55,523 nucleotides of DNA from NCBI RefSeq assembly GCF_030530945.1, contig NZ_JAUMTZ010000012.1, positions 1 through 55,523 on the forward strand. The letters are read 5' to 3'. Each line of letters begins with the position of its first letter. Positions within the stretch are counted from its first letter, which is position 1. Position numbers and translations under genes: made by a program. The stretch comes from Kocuria sp. (GTDB lineage Bacteria > Actinomycetota > Actinomycetes > Actinomycetales > Micrococcaceae). Under the pieces are notes generated by a model. The model was not told where the DNA came from, searched no databases, and worked only from the letters and a program-made list of their open reading frames with translations. Below, piece by piece: positions 32,721 through 41,849 of the stretch.

Positions 32721-33767
32721 ATGTCCGCCGGACTCGCCGCACTGCTGGACGACATCGCCGCCCTGGCCAAGCTCACGGCCGCGAGCGTGGACGACGTCGC
32801 GGGGGCGGCCGGGCGCGCGAGCGCCAAGGCCGCGGGCGTGGTGGTGGACGACACCGCCGTGGCGCCCCGCTTCGTGGAGGGGGTCACCCCCAACCGCGAG
32901 CTGCCGATCATCAAGAAGATCACGGTCGGCTCGCTGATCAACAAGATCGTCATCATCCTGCCCGTGGCGCTGCTGCTGAGCCAGTTCGCGCCGTGGGCCC
33001 TCACGCCCCTGCTCATGCTGGGCGGCACGTACCTGTGCTTCGAGGGCGCGGAGAAGATCATCGAGCACTTCTCCTCCTCCGACCACGCGGAGGAGAAGCC
33101 CGCGCCGGACCGCGGCCCGGAGGCGGAGAAGAAGATCGTCTCGGGCGCGGTGCGCACGGACCTGATCCTGAGCGCGGAGATCATGGTCATCTCCCTGAAC
33201 GAGGTCTCCCACGAACCCCTGCTGGCGCGCACGCTGATCCTGGTCGTGGTGGCGGTCCTCATCACCATCGGCGTGTACGGCGTGGTGGGGCTGATCGTGA
33301 AGATGGACGACATCGGGGTGGCCCTGGCGCGCAAGGACTCCGAGGGGGTCCGGAAGTTCGGCCTGGGGCTGGTCAAGGCGATGCCCAGGGTGCTCGGCGT
33401 GATCTCCGTGGTGGGTGTGGTCGCCATGCTCTGGGTGGGTGGTCACATCATCCTCACGGGTCTGGCGAACCTGGGTTTCGCCGCACCGTACGAGTGGGTC
33501 CACCACCTCAGCGAGGGCGTCCACCACGTCCCGGGTGTGGGTGCCGCCCTGGCGTGGCTCGTGGAGACGTTCTTCTCGTTCCTGTTGGGCCTCGTGTGGG
33601 GCGCGGTGGTCGTGGGGATCATCCACATCCTGCCGTTCGGCGCGAAGCACGCCCCGGACAAGGCGGGGGACGAGGGCGAGGGCCCGGACGACGTCGCCCG
33701 CTCGCCCCGCGCGGACGGCTCGCGCCCCGCTCCCGGCACCGGGGGCTCCACCCGCTCCGGGGCGTGA
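32721..33767 (+). CDS. DUF808 family membrane protein
   Basis: Inner-membrane protein of 348 residues, similar to E. coli YedI. It begins with SAGLAALLDDIAALAKLTAASVDDVAGAAGRAS and has EKKIVSGAVRTDLILSAEI, both strong family landmarks, with about six hydrophobic segments. The C-terminus is a charged, Gly/Pro-rich tail. Function is not known. AAAGAGG lies 8 nt before the ATG at 32721. The next gene starts only 25 bp later and may have its own promoter. Confidence 0.9.
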   Translation: MSAGLAALLDDIAALAKLTAASVDDVAGAAGRASAKAAGVVVDDTAVAPRFVEGVTPNRELPIIKKITVGSLINKIVIILPVALLLSQFAPWALTPLLMLGGTYLCFEGAEKIIEHFSSSDHAEEKPAPDRGPEAEKKIVSGAVRTDLILSAEIMVISLNEVSHEPLLARTLILVVVAVLITIGVYGVVGLIVKMDDIGVALARKDSEGVRKFGLGLVKAMPRVLGVISVVGVVAMLWVGGHIILTGLANLGFAAPYEWVHHLSEGVHHVPGVGAALAWLVETFFSFLLGLVWGAVVVGIIHILPFGAKHAPDKAGDEGEGPDDVARSPRADGSRPAPGTGGSTRSGA

Positions 33768-33792
33768 GCGCGGGCGGGGCCATACTGGGTCC

Positions 33793-34830
33793 ATGACGAA
33801 TCCCACCGAGCCCGTCCTGGTCACGGGCGGCACCGGCTTCATCGCGGGCCACTGCATCCTCCAGCTCCTGCGCACCGGGCGCCCGGTGCGCACCACCGTT
33901 CGGTCCGAGGCGAGCGCCCAGCGTGCCCGCGCCGTCCTGGCGGCGGCGGGAGCCGAGAACCTGGAGATGCTGGAGTTCGCCACGGCGGACCTCACTGCGG
34001 ACACGGGATGGCCGGAGGCGGTGCGGGGCGTGGCCGGTGTGCTGCACGTGGCCTCCCCGGTGAAGCCGGGTCGTGTGAAGGACGAGGACGAGCTGGTGGT
34101 CCCGGCCCGCGAGGGCGCCCTGCGGGTGCTGCGGGCCGCGGCGGCCGCCGGGGTTCCCCGCGTGGTGCTCACCTCCGCGTTCCACGCCGTGGGCTTCGGC
34201 CACGGCCCGGTGGACCGGGTGTTCACCGAAGCGGACTGGTCGCCGCTGGACGGGCCCGGCATGGACGCCTACGGCCGCAGCAAGGTGCTCGCGGAGCGCG
34301 CGGCGTGGGAGTTCGCCGAGCAGCACCCGCAGCTGGAGCTGACCACCATGCTTCCCACCGCCGTGGTCGGTCCCGTGCTCAGCGACGCGGTGTCCGGGAC
34401 CAACCACATGCTGCAGATGCTGCTGGACGGGCGGATGCCCGGTGTCCCGGACGTCGCCGTCCCGCTGGTGGACGTGCGGGACGTGGCCGCCGCCCACATC
34501 GCCGCGCTGGACACCCCCGCCGCGGCGGGCCAGCGGATCCTGGTGGCCTCCCAGGGGGCAGCCACCCCGCTGCGGGAGGTCGCGGAGCTGCTGCGCACCA
34601 CGTTCCCGGATACCGCGGCAGCCAAGACCGTGCGCCGCATCCCGTCCGGCCTGATCCGTGCGGTCGCGCTGGTGGTCCCCGCGGCCCGGGACATGGTTCC
34701 GGACCTGGGGTACGTGAAGCGCGTGTCCACCGCCCGGGAGCGCGAGCTGCTGGGCCTCACCCCGCGCCCGTGGACCACCGCCGTGGTGGACGGCGCCCGG
34801 TCCATGCTGGAGCGGGGCCTGGCGGGCTGA
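33793..34830 (+). CDS. NAD-dependent epimerase/dihydroflavonol-reductase-like
   Basis: Extended short-chain dehydrogenase of 345 residues. Cofactor motif is TGGTGFIAGH (11-20), the catalytic Ser is in VVLTSAFHAVGFG and Tyr/Lys in DAYGRSK. VVGPVLSD and the DVRDVA motif match the dihydroflavonol 4-reductase/cinnamoyl-CoA reductase branch, which in bacteria reduces aldehydes or ketones of unknown identity. CATACT (33781-33786) ends 6 nt before the ATG, indicating a leaderless transcript separate from the DUF808 gene. Confidence 0.88.
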   Translation: MTNPTEPVLVTGGTGFIAGHCILQLLRTGRPVRTTVRSEASAQRARAVLAAAGAENLEMLEFATADLTADTGWPEAVRGVAGVLHVASPVKPGRVKDEDELVVPAREGALRVLRAAAAAGVPRVVLTSAFHAVGFGHGPVDRVFTEADWSPLDGPGMDAYGRSKVLAERAAWEFAEQHPQLELTTMLPTAVVGPVLSDAVSGTNHMLQMLLDGRMPGVPDVAVPLVDVRDVAAAHIAALDTPAAAGQRILVASQGAATPLREVAELLRTTFPDTAAAKTVRRIPSGLIRAVALVVPAARDMVPDLGYVKRVSTARERELLGLTPRPWTTAVVDGARSMLERGLAG

Positions 34831-34943
34831 GCCCTCGGCCTGCTTCGAGCCGGGGCGCCCGCCCTCACCCCACGCACATTCCAGACACGGCCACGGAGGC
34901 ACACATCACCGAGAGCACCGCACACGAGTGGGGCGTGGCGGAC

Positions 34944-35792
34944 ATGGACGTCCCCGCCTACTTGACCGCCCTGGGGCTCGACGCCGCCGCGCTCGCCGCC
35001 GCTCCCCGGGACCTTGCCCTGCTGGAACGGCTGCACGGCGCCCACGTGCGCACGTTCCCGTTCAGCAACGTGGAGGTGCTGCTGGGTGCGCACCCCGGGG
35101 TGGCACCGGCCACGGTGTGGGACCAGCTCGTGGTGCGCCGCCGTGGTGGCTACTGCTTCGAGCACTCCCAGCTCTTCGCCGCGGCCCTGGAACGGCTGGG
35201 GTTCACCGTCCGCCGTGCCCTGGGGCGCGTGCGCTCGCTGAGCAGCCCGCGCACCCACATGACCGTGCTGGTGGACCTGGGCGGCGTCCGACACCTGTGC
35301 GACCCGGGGTTCGGCTTCAGCATCACGGGGCCCGTGGAGCTGGCCGACGGCGCCTCCCGGGACGAGGGCGGGCGCGCCTTCACGGTGGGCCGCCTCCGGG
35401 ACGAGGGCTTCCCCGTGTGGGGGCTGTTCCGCGCCGGGGAGCTGGAGCACGCCCTGGAGGAGTCCACCGTGCACCCGGCGGACGTGCGCATGGGACACCT
35501 GATGACCTCCACCGGGGCGGACTCGGTGTTCCGCCACCACCTCATGGTCATGCGCCACACGGACGAGGGCCACGTGACGGTGACCGAGCAGACCGTCACC
35601 GTGCGCTCGCCGGGGAGGCCCACCCGGAGGCGTCAGGTCACCCCGCAGGAGGCGGTGCAGACGGCCCGTGATCTCGGGGTGCACCTCCGTGATGCGGAGG
35701 CCGAGCGGTTGTGGGGGATCGTGGAGCGCCTGCGCGCGGCGGCGGCGTCGTCCGGGCGGGGTGGCGAGCCCCGGGCGGACGCCGGGGAGTGA
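34944..35792 (+). CDS. nat: Arylamine N-acetyltransferase
   Basis: Transfers acetyl from acetyl-CoA to arylamines or hydrazines through a cysteine intermediate; 282 residues from ATG 34944. The catalytic triad is Cys71 (RGGYCFEH), His105 (TRTHMTVLV pattern RTHMTV) and Asp120 (CDPGFGF). Start is uncertain: homologues often carry an extra HEWG-type segment, here encoded just upstream (34914-34943) after an AUC codon at 34905 preceded by GGAGG; an in-frame GTG is at 34935. The product would be cytoplasmic. It follows the reductase by 113 bp. Confidence 0.92.
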   Translation: MDVPAYLTALGLDAAALAAAPRDLALLERLHGAHVRTFPFSNVEVLLGAHPGVAPATVWDQLVVRRRGGYCFEHSQLFAAALERLGFTVRRALGRVRSLSSPRTHMTVLVDLGGVRHLCDPGFGFSITGPVELADGASRDEGGRAFTVGRLRDEGFPVWGLFRAGELEHALEESTVHPADVRMGHLMTSTGADSVFRHHLMVMRHTDEGHVTVTEQTVTVRSPGRPTRRRQVTPQEAVQTARDLGVHLRDAEAERLWGIVERLRAAAASSGRGGEPRADAGE

Positions 35793-35796
35793 CCCA

Positions 35797-35816
35797 GGGT
35801 GATCGGGGGTGATCGG
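35797..35816. repeat. Tandem 10-bp repeat GGGTGATCGG
   Basis: Two exact, head-to-tail copies of GGGTGATCGG lie directly after the acetyltransferase stop, and a related TGATCGGGGG follows at 35881-35890. They lie within the 202-bp spacer ahead of the secreted esterase gene and could be regulatory sites; no other evidence. Confidence 0.35.
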
Positions 35817-35994
35817 GGCCGGGCCGCGAGGCACGCACGGCTCTGGCGCGTCGCCGGGACCTGACCGCGCGCGGCTGGCATGATCGGGGGCTGACCAGGC
35901 GTTTCCCCCGGAACGCCCGGTTCCCGCCGCGCCCGGAACGAGCTGACCGGGCCGGGTCACCACCGCACGTCCCCCCACCCGAGAGAGCACCCCC

Positions 35995-37401
35995 ATGCCC
36001 CTCCTGCGTTCCTCCGCCATGCCCGCAGCCGCTCTGAGCGCGGCCCTCCTGACCCTGCTCGCCGGGGCGCCCGCCGCGACGGCCGCCCCGCAGCAGCACC
36101 TTGCCGCCCCGCAGACCCACCTCGCCCCGGTGCAGGTGAGCCGGGCCGCACTGCCGAAGACGGCGGTGAACCAGAGCTTCACCGCCGCGGGCAGGACGTC
36201 CACCTACCACGTGTACGCGGACGGGATCGACCCGACCCGGGCCGTGGGGGTGGTCTACTACCTGGGCGGCGACTACCGCGGCGCGAGCGAGACCTGGGTC
36301 CGCGACCCCGGGAACCCGCACCTGAAGGCCATGGCGAAGACGGCGCGCAGCAAGAACATGGTTCTCGTGGTACCCGTCTCCCCGGACCGGGACGCCTCGG
36401 GCGACGGCATCACGTGGTGGGAGGACGCGGACGGCAACGGCGACTGGTTCCGCGCGCTGCAGGCCTCCCTGACCTCCCGCTACGGGCTGGACACCTCCCG
36501 CGTGTGGCTCGCGGGGTACTCGGGCGGCGCCGAGTTCATCACCTACGAGCTGCTTGCGGACCGGCAGGGCTGGATCCGCGGCGGCGGCGCCACGATCATC
36601 GGGGGCGGCGGTTCCTCCGGCATGCAGACCACCCCCGGAGCGGGCGTCCGTGCCCTGCCGCTGCGGTGGCACGTGGGCTCCGTGGACACGGCCGGCGACA
36701 CCACACCGGCCGTGTGGTCCGCTCGGAAAGCGGCCACTGCGGGCCAGAAGCGCTACGCGAAGGACGGTTTCACGCGCACCTCCCTCTCCGTGCTGCCGGG
36801 CCTGCACCACACCGAGTACGACATCGTGGGCCTGCTGCGCGCGGACCTCGCCTCCCTGCCCGCCGCGCCGACGACGCCGCCCGCGTCCTGGCTGCGCGGC
36901 GCCATCCGGAGCGACTACCTCGCCACGGGTGGCGCAGCCGTGTACGGGCAGCCCACCTCCGCGGAGAAGCCGGGCGCCGTGGCGGGCGGTGTGTACCAGG
37001 GGTTCACGAGGGGCTGGACGTACTACTGGAGCCCGCAGACCGGTGCGCACCCGGTGCAGTGGGGCCGCGGCATCGGCAACGCCTACCGTGCGGTGGGGTA
37101 CGAGCGCGGGTGGGGGTACCCGGCCACCGCGGAGCGCTCGCTCCCGGGCGGGGCGTACCAGGACTTCCGGCTCGGGAGCGCCCGCTTCCGGGCGCTGTAC
37201 TCGCCGCGGACGGGGACCCACGCGGTCAAGCTCACGGGCGGGATCGGCGCTGCCTGGCAGCGGGCCGGGTACGAGCACGGGTGGGGGTACCCGGTGACGG
37301 ACGAGTACCCGGTGGCCTGGGGAGTGGCGCAGAAGTTCTCCACCGGGCGGGTGGCCACCTGGCACCGTGCCGGGGGCGGGGTCACGGTGACCGGGGGCTG
37401 A
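35995..37401 (+). CDS. Secreted esterase with LGFP cell-wall repeats
   Basis: Exported 468-residue protein. A signal peptide ends near residue 31 (AGAPAATAA). Residues 55-290 form an alpha/beta-hydrolase of the poly(3-hydroxybutyrate) depolymerase/feruloyl esterase kind, with VVYYLGGDY and the nucleophile elbow AGYSGGAE (Ser176), and a late GLHHTEYDIVG carrying the probable catalytic His. Residues 300-460 hold about three to four LGFP repeats (motifs YGQPTSAE, WGYPATAE, WGYPVTDEY), which anchor proteins to the envelope in corynebacteria and relatives. Substrate unknown; likely a cell-envelope or environmental ester. GAGAGA lies before the ATG; an internal ATG at 36019 is an alternative. Confidence 0.85.
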   Translation: MPLLRSSAMPAAALSAALLTLLAGAPAATAAPQQHLAAPQTHLAPVQVSRAALPKTAVNQSFTAAGRTSTYHVYADGIDPTRAVGVVYYLGGDYRGASETWVRDPGNPHLKAMAKTARSKNMVLVVPVSPDRDASGDGITWWEDADGNGDWFRALQASLTSRYGLDTSRVWLAGYSGGAEFITYELLADRQGWIRGGGATIIGGGGSSGMQTTPGAGVRALPLRWHVGSVDTAGDTTPAVWSARKAATAGQKRYAKDGFTRTSLSVLPGLHHTEYDIVGLLRADLASLPAAPTTPPASWLRGAIRSDYLATGGAAVYGQPTSAEKPGAVAGGVYQGFTRGWTYYWSPQTGAHPVQWGRGIGNAYRAVGYERGWGYPATAERSLPGGAYQDFRLGSARFRALYSPRTGTHAVKLTGGIGAAWQRAGYEHGWGYPVTDEYPVAWGVAQKFSTGRVATWHRAGGGVTVTGG

Positions 37402-37423
37402 ATGCCCCCGGTGGCCCCTGCCC

Positions 37424-39091
37424 TCAGGACCCTTCGGGCTGAGCCGCCTCCGCCCTGCTGGCGGGCATGAGGAACTTCCAGGGGCTCTGCTCCAGGGACA
37501 GCGGCATGGGCACCTCGATCACCGTGGGCCGGCGCGCCGCCACCGCGCGCTCGAGGGCCGCGCGCAGCTCCTCGGGCGTGGTGGCGCGCAGGCCCAGAGC
37601 GCCGAAGGACTCGGCCATGGCCACGAAGTCCGGGTTCTGCAGCTCCGTGCCGGAGTCCCGACCGTAGATCCGCACCTGGTCCGCGCGCACGTTGCCGAAC
37701 GAGCCGTTGTCGAAGACCACCGTGATCACGTTCAGGCCGTGCTGCACGGCGGTGGCCAGCTCCTGCACGCCGTACATGAACCCGCCGTCCCCGGTCACGG
37801 ACACCACCACGGCGTCCCGGTGCGCGGCCTGCACACCCAGCGCGGTGGGGAACCCGAAGCCCAGGTTGCCCTGGTAGCCGCTGGTGATGAAGTGGCGCGG
37901 CTCGTAGACGTCCAGCGCGAAGATGGAGGCGAACCCCATCTGCGAGACCTCCTCCACGAAGTACCCGTCCCGGGGCAGCACGTCCCGGATCGCGCGGAGG
38001 TACTCGCGGTGCGGCTTCAGCTCGGCGATCTCCCGCCGTGCGGACTCCTTGGCCGCGGCCAGCTCCTGCGCGCGCGATGGTCGCGCGGGCATCCCCCGCA
38101 ACGCCTCCAGCAGCTGCTCCGTGACGCGCCGGGCGTCTCCGGTCAGGGCCACGTCCGGGGAGAGCCGCTCCTGCTGGGCGGGGTCGATGTCCACGTTGAC
38201 CGTGCGCAGCCCTTCGGGAGTGTCCGGCCAGCGGAACCACACGAGCTCCTGGCGGGTGCCGATGCCCAGCAGCACGTCCGTGTCCGCCCAGCACTCGAAC
38301 CCCGCCGCACTCGTGAAGCCCAGGGGGTGGTCGTCCGGGACGATCCCGCGCCCGCCGCGCAGGGAGACCACGGGGGCCTGCAGCGCCTCGGCCAGTGCCA
38401 GCACCTCCGCGCCGGCGTGCCGGGCGCCGCTGCCCACCATGATCATGGGCCGACGGGCCTCGGCCAGCACTTCTGCGGCACGGGCGACGGCGTCCTCCTC
38501 CGCGCCCTCGACCGGCGCCACGGGTGCCGCCACCGGCTCCGTCACCGCCGACTGCGTGAGCACGTCCCACGGCACGGCGACCACTGCGGGGCCCGGCCGG
38601 CCGCCCGTGGCCTCCGCGAATGCCCGTGCCACGGCGGCGGGAACCCCCGCGGGGTCGGTCACGGTGGTGGCCCACTTGGTGAACGAGGACACCGTGGCCA
38701 GCTGGTCCGGCATCTCGTGCAGGTGTCCCATCCCCCTGCCCATGAACGCGGTGGGGATCTCACTCGTGAGGCACACCGTGGGTGTGCTCGTGGCCAGCGA
38801 GGTGAGCATTCCCGCCGCGGCGTTGAGCACGCCCGGCCCGGGCACCACGCTGTACACGCCAGGACGCCCCGTGGACTGCGCATAGCCCAGGGCCATGTAG
38901 GCGCAGGCCTGCTCGTGGCGGGCCCCGATGACCTCGATGCCCTCCTCCTGCCGCAGGGCGTCGAAGAGCTCGTAGGTCTGCACCCCGGGGATCCCGAAGA
39001 CGGTGTCCACGCCGTGCTCCCGCAACCCCGCGACCACGGCCTGGCCGGCGGTGAGCTCGCGGGGTGCGGGGGCGGCGTCGTGCGTGCTCAA
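37424..39091 (-). CDS. Thiamine diphosphate-dependent 2-oxoacid decarboxylase/lyase
   Basis: ThDP enzyme of 555 residues related to acetolactate synthase and benzoylformate decarboxylase. Glu60 in GARHEQACAYMA is the conserved activating glutamate, and the ThDP/Mg motif is GDGGFMYG ending in VVFDNGSFGN. It lacks an anabolic small subunit gene beside it, and ends an operon with an amino-acid permease and a PLP aminotransferase. An obvious reading is decarboxylation of the 2-oxo acid produced by the aminotransferase (Ehrlich-type pathway). An acetolactate synthase-like carboligase is the alternative. It lies 10 bp after the permease gene. Confidence 0.85.
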   Translation of the reverse strand: MSTHDAAPAPRELTAGQAVVAGLREHGVDTVFGIPGVQTYELFDALRQEEGIEVIGARHEQACAYMALGYAQSTGRPGVYSVVPGPGVLNAAAGMLTSLATSTPTVCLTSEIPTAFMGRGMGHLHEMPDQLATVSSFTKWATTVTDPAGVPAAVARAFAEATGGRPGPAVVAVPWDVLTQSAVTEPVAAPVAPVEGAEEDAVARAAEVLAEARRPMIMVGSGARHAGAEVLALAEALQAPVVSLRGGRGIVPDDHPLGFTSAAGFECWADTDVLLGIGTRQELVWFRWPDTPEGLRTVNVDIDPAQQERLSPDVALTGDARRVTEQLLEALRGMPARPSRAQELAAAKESARREIAELKPHREYLRAIRDVLPRDGYFVEEVSQMGFASIFALDVYEPRHFITSGYQGNLGFGFPTALGVQAAHRDAVVVSVTGDGGFMYGVQELATAVQHGLNVITVVFDNGSFGNVRADQVRIYGRDSGTELQNPDFVAMAESFGALGLRATTPEELRAALERAVAARRPTVIEVPMPLSLEQSPWKFLMPASRAEAAQPEGS

Positions 39092-39101
39092 GAGGCCGTT
39101 C

Positions 39102-40538
39102 CTACTCGCCCAGGTCCGCGTGGACGGCCGCGGGCTGCTGCGTGCGGCGCGTCACGAAGATGCCGGTGACGCCGATCAGGACCGTGGCGGCAACGGTCAG
39201 GAGCAGCTGGGTGCGGGCGGCCGGGTCGAACATGGCCACCGCGACGATCAGCACCAGCAGTGCCACCGCCAGGTAGGAGAGGAACGGGAACAGCGGCATC
39301 CGGTAGGTGGTGGACCGGACCCCCGGGTTCTCACGCTCACGCCGGTGCCGCAGGGTGATCTGCGAGGCGGCCACGGCGATCCAGATGATGATGACGGTGG
39401 AGCCCACGATCGACAGCAGCGTGTCCAGCACCTTGCCCGGGAACATGGCCTCCAGGATGCTCGCCACGAAGCCGAAGGACACGGTCAGCAGGACGGCGCG
39501 GCGGGGAACGCTGTTGCGCGCGGTGCGCTTGATCCCGGCGGGGGCGTAGTTGCGCTGCGCCAGGGAGTGCATCATGCGCGAGGCGGCATAGATGTTCGCG
39601 TTGAGAGCACTGAGCAGGGCGAACACGGCGATCATCGCCATGATGAACCCCGCGGCCGGCATGCCCGCCACGTTGAGCACGGCCGCGAACGGACCCTCGG
39701 GGTCGCCTGCCTGGGAGGGCTTGAGCACGGCCACGATGATGAACACGGAGCCGATGTAGAACAGGCAGATGCGCCACGCCACGGTGCGGATGGCGGTGGC
39801 CACGCTCTTCTGCGGATCCGCGGTCTCACCGGCGGCGATTGCCACGATCTCGGTGCCGCCGAACGCGAAGATCACGATCAGCAGACCGGCGCCCACACCG
39901 GTGATGCCCGTGGGGGCGAAGTCCTTGAAGTTGGACAGCCCACCCTCGTGGCCGGGGATCACCCCCACCAGCATGAGCACGCCCACCACCAGGAAGGCCA
40001 GGATCACACCCACCTTGATGAACGCGAACCAGAACTCGAACTCGCCGTACTTGCTCACCGCGAACATGTTGATGACGGTGAACAGCGCCATGAACAGCAG
40101 ACTCAGCAGCCACGTGGGCGGCACGGCGAGGTCCGGGAAGGTCCCGCCCAGCACACCCGTGAGGATCGAGGCGGCACCGTTGGCCTCCGCCGCGGTGACC
40201 ACGGCGAGCTGCACCCAGTACAGCCAGCCCACGGTGTAGCCGGCCACCGGGCCGAACGCGTTCTGCGCGTGGGCGGAGAACGCCCCGCTGGTGGGGTTGG
40301 CGGCAGAGAGCTCGCCGATCATCCACATCACCAGCACGACCAGCGCGCCGGCCACGATGTAGGAGACCAGGATGGCGGGCCCGGCCACGGCCACGCCCTT
40401 GCCGCTGCCCAGGAACAGGCCTGCGCCGATGGCCCCGCCCAGGCCCATCATGGTGAGTTGGCGGGGCTTGAGGCCGCGCACGGTCTTCGTGGAGGTGTCA
40501 GGGGTCTGCGTGGACGCCCGAGGTGTGGTGGTGCTCAT
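39102..40538 (-). CDS. Amino-acid permease (APC family)
   Basis: Transporter of 478 residues with 12 predicted membrane helices, of the AAT type (AnsP, CycA, AroP, GABA permease). Signatures are RQLTMMGLGGAIGAGLFLGSG in helix 1, SGAFSAHAQNAFG and FAFGGTEIVAIAAGE in helix 6, and NIYAASRMMHSLAQRN. It probably imports the amino acid used by the adjacent aminotransferase; aromatic or branched substrates are likely but cannot be proved. It sits 7 bp after the aminotransferase gene and 10 bp before the ThDP enzyme gene. Confidence 0.93.
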   Translation of the reverse strand: MSTTTPRASTQTPDTSTKTVRGLKPRQLTMMGLGGAIGAGLFLGSGKGVAVAGPAILVSYIVAGALVVLVMWMIGELSAANPTSGAFSAHAQNAFGPVAGYTVGWLYWVQLAVVTAAEANGAASILTGVLGGTFPDLAVPPTWLLSLLFMALFTVINMFAVSKYGEFEFWFAFIKVGVILAFLVVGVLMLVGVIPGHEGGLSNFKDFAPTGITGVGAGLLIVIFAFGGTEIVAIAAGETADPQKSVATAIRTVAWRICLFYIGSVFIIVAVLKPSQAGDPEGPFAAVLNVAGMPAAGFIMAMIAVFALLSALNANIYAASRMMHSLAQRNYAPAGIKRTARNSVPRRAVLLTVSFGFVASILEAMFPGKVLDTLLSIVGSTVIIIWIAVAASQITLRHRRERENPGVRSTTYRMPLFPFLSYLAVALLVLIVAVAMFDPAARTQLLLTVAATVLIGVTGIFVTRRTQQPAAVHADLGE

Positions 40539-40545
40539 CTGCTGG

Positions 40546-41679
40546 TCAGCTCCCGTTCCGAGGCGTCGTTGCCGCGTTGAGGTGGTTCAGCACGTCCTGT
40601 GCTGCCACGATGAAGGTCTGGTTTCCGGCGGGGGAGCCGATGCTCACCCGGATGCCCTCGTCCGCGAACGCCCGGACGATCACGCCGTGGCGGGAGAAGA
40701 TCTCCTCGGCCTCGGCGGTGCGCGCACCGGTGCGCAGCCACACGAAGTTCGCCTGCGACTCCACGACGTCCCAGCCCTGCTCGGTGAGCTGCCGGTGCAC
40801 GTGGTCGCGCTGCTCCACCAGGGCGGTGATGCGCTCCTCGACCTCGGCCTCCGCCCCGAGGCTGGCCAGGGCCGCCTGCTGCGCCATGTTGCTCACGCCG
40901 AAGGGGATGGCCACGGCCCGCAGGGCGGCGCTGATGTAGTCGGGGGCGATCGCATAGCCGATCCGCAGCCCTGCCAGGCCGTACGCCTTGGAGAAGGTGT
41001 GCAGGACCACCACGTTCGGGTACGCCCGGAAGAAGTCGATGCCGCGCGCGGCGGCGGGGTCCACGTTGAAGTGCACGTACGCCTCGTCCACCACCACGAG
41101 CACGTCCTGCGGGACTTGCGCCATGAACTCGTGCAGCTCCTCCGCGGTCACGGAGGTCCCGGTGGGGTTGTTGGGGGTGCAGACCAGCACCACCTTCGTG
41201 CGCGGCGTGACGGCCGCGGCCATGGCGGGCAGGTCGTGGCGCTCGTCCTCCGTGAGGGGAACCTTCACGGCGGTGGCGCCGGCCAGGCCGGTGAGGATGG
41301 GGTACGCCTCGAACGAGCGCCAGGCGAAGACCACCTCGTCACCCTCCTCGCACACGGAGCGGATGATCTGGGAGGCGACCTCCACGGACCCGCTGCCGAA
41401 GCTCACGCAGGACGGCTCCACCCCCCACCGGCTCGCCACGGCCTCCGTGACGGCCCGGCAGGTCATGTCCGGGTAGAGGTTCATCTCCGGGGTCATCTGG
41501 TTGACCGCGTCCAGGACGGACGGCAGCGGAGGGTACGGGTTCTCGTTCGAGGACAGCTTGTACTGCACGACGTCCGACGACGCCGCGGACTTCCCCGGCT
41601 TGTACGGGGGCAGGGACTGCAGTGCGGAGCGCAGGGACACGGAGGATCGGCCCGAGTCCTGCGAGGCTTGGTGTGGCAC
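40546..41679 (-). CDS. Histidinol-phosphate/aromatic aminotransferase family
   Basis: Class I PLP aminotransferase of 377 residues with HisC-like layout: KLSSNENPYPP (41-51), CTPNNPTGT, VVDEAYVHF, and the PLP lysine Lys231 in HTFSKAYGLAGLRIGY. In actinobacteria such stand-alone HisC paralogues are often aromatic aminotransferases (Pat), which fits the operon with a permease and a ThDP decarboxylase. GTG 41679 is chosen because AAGGAG lies about 6 nt before it. It is divergent from the Lrp gene, with TTGTG sites between, so Lrp control is likely. Confidence 0.9.
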   Translation of the reverse strand: MPHQASQDSGRSSVSLRSALQSLPPYKPGKSAASSDVVQYKLSSNENPYPPLPSVLDAVNQMTPEMNLYPDMTCRAVTEAVASRWGVEPSCVSFGSGSVEVASQIIRSVCEEGDEVVFAWRSFEAYPILTGLAGATAVKVPLTEDERHDLPAMAAAVTPRTKVVLVCTPNNPTGTSVTAEELHEFMAQVPQDVLVVVDEAYVHFNVDPAAARGIDFFRAYPNVVVLHTFSKAYGLAGLRIGYAIAPDYISAALRAVAIPFGVSNMAQQAALASLGAEAEVEERITALVEQRDHVHRQLTEQGWDVVESQANFVWLRTGARTAEAEEIFSRHGVIVRAFADEGIRVSIGSPAGNQTFIVAAQDVLNHLNAATTPRNGS

Positions 41680-41693
41680 GTGTGGCTCCTTGA

Positions 41694-41810
41694 CGCAATT
41701 GTGGTGCCAGTCACAGTGGCATAGCCCACGGTACTGCACAACCGGATGATTCTATGCTGGGCACAATGCCCACATTGTGGGGGTTCTGGCGGTGTTCGGT
41801 GCACAAAGTG
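41694..41810. promoter_or_regulatory. Probable Lrp/AsnC binding array
   Basis: The 170-bp gap between the aminotransferase and regulator genes carries repeated CACAA/TTGTG words: CAATTGTG near 41696, GCACAA near 41735, a CACAAT-N6-ATTGTG inverted repeat at 41762-41779, and GTGCACAAAG near 41801. Such spaced partial dyads between a divergent Lrp-type regulator and its target are typical of its operators. Confidence 0.6.
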
Positions 41811-41849
41811 TCGCTCCTGGGAGCGTTCCGGTCGTGGTGAGGTGCGGAG

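Noticed and set aside
37424..39091. Calling the ThDP enzyme ilvB (anabolic acetolactate synthase)
   Set aside because: No ilvN or ilvC neighbour, and it sits in an amino-acid permease and aminotransferase operon; the more general ThDP decarboxylase/lyase call is safer.
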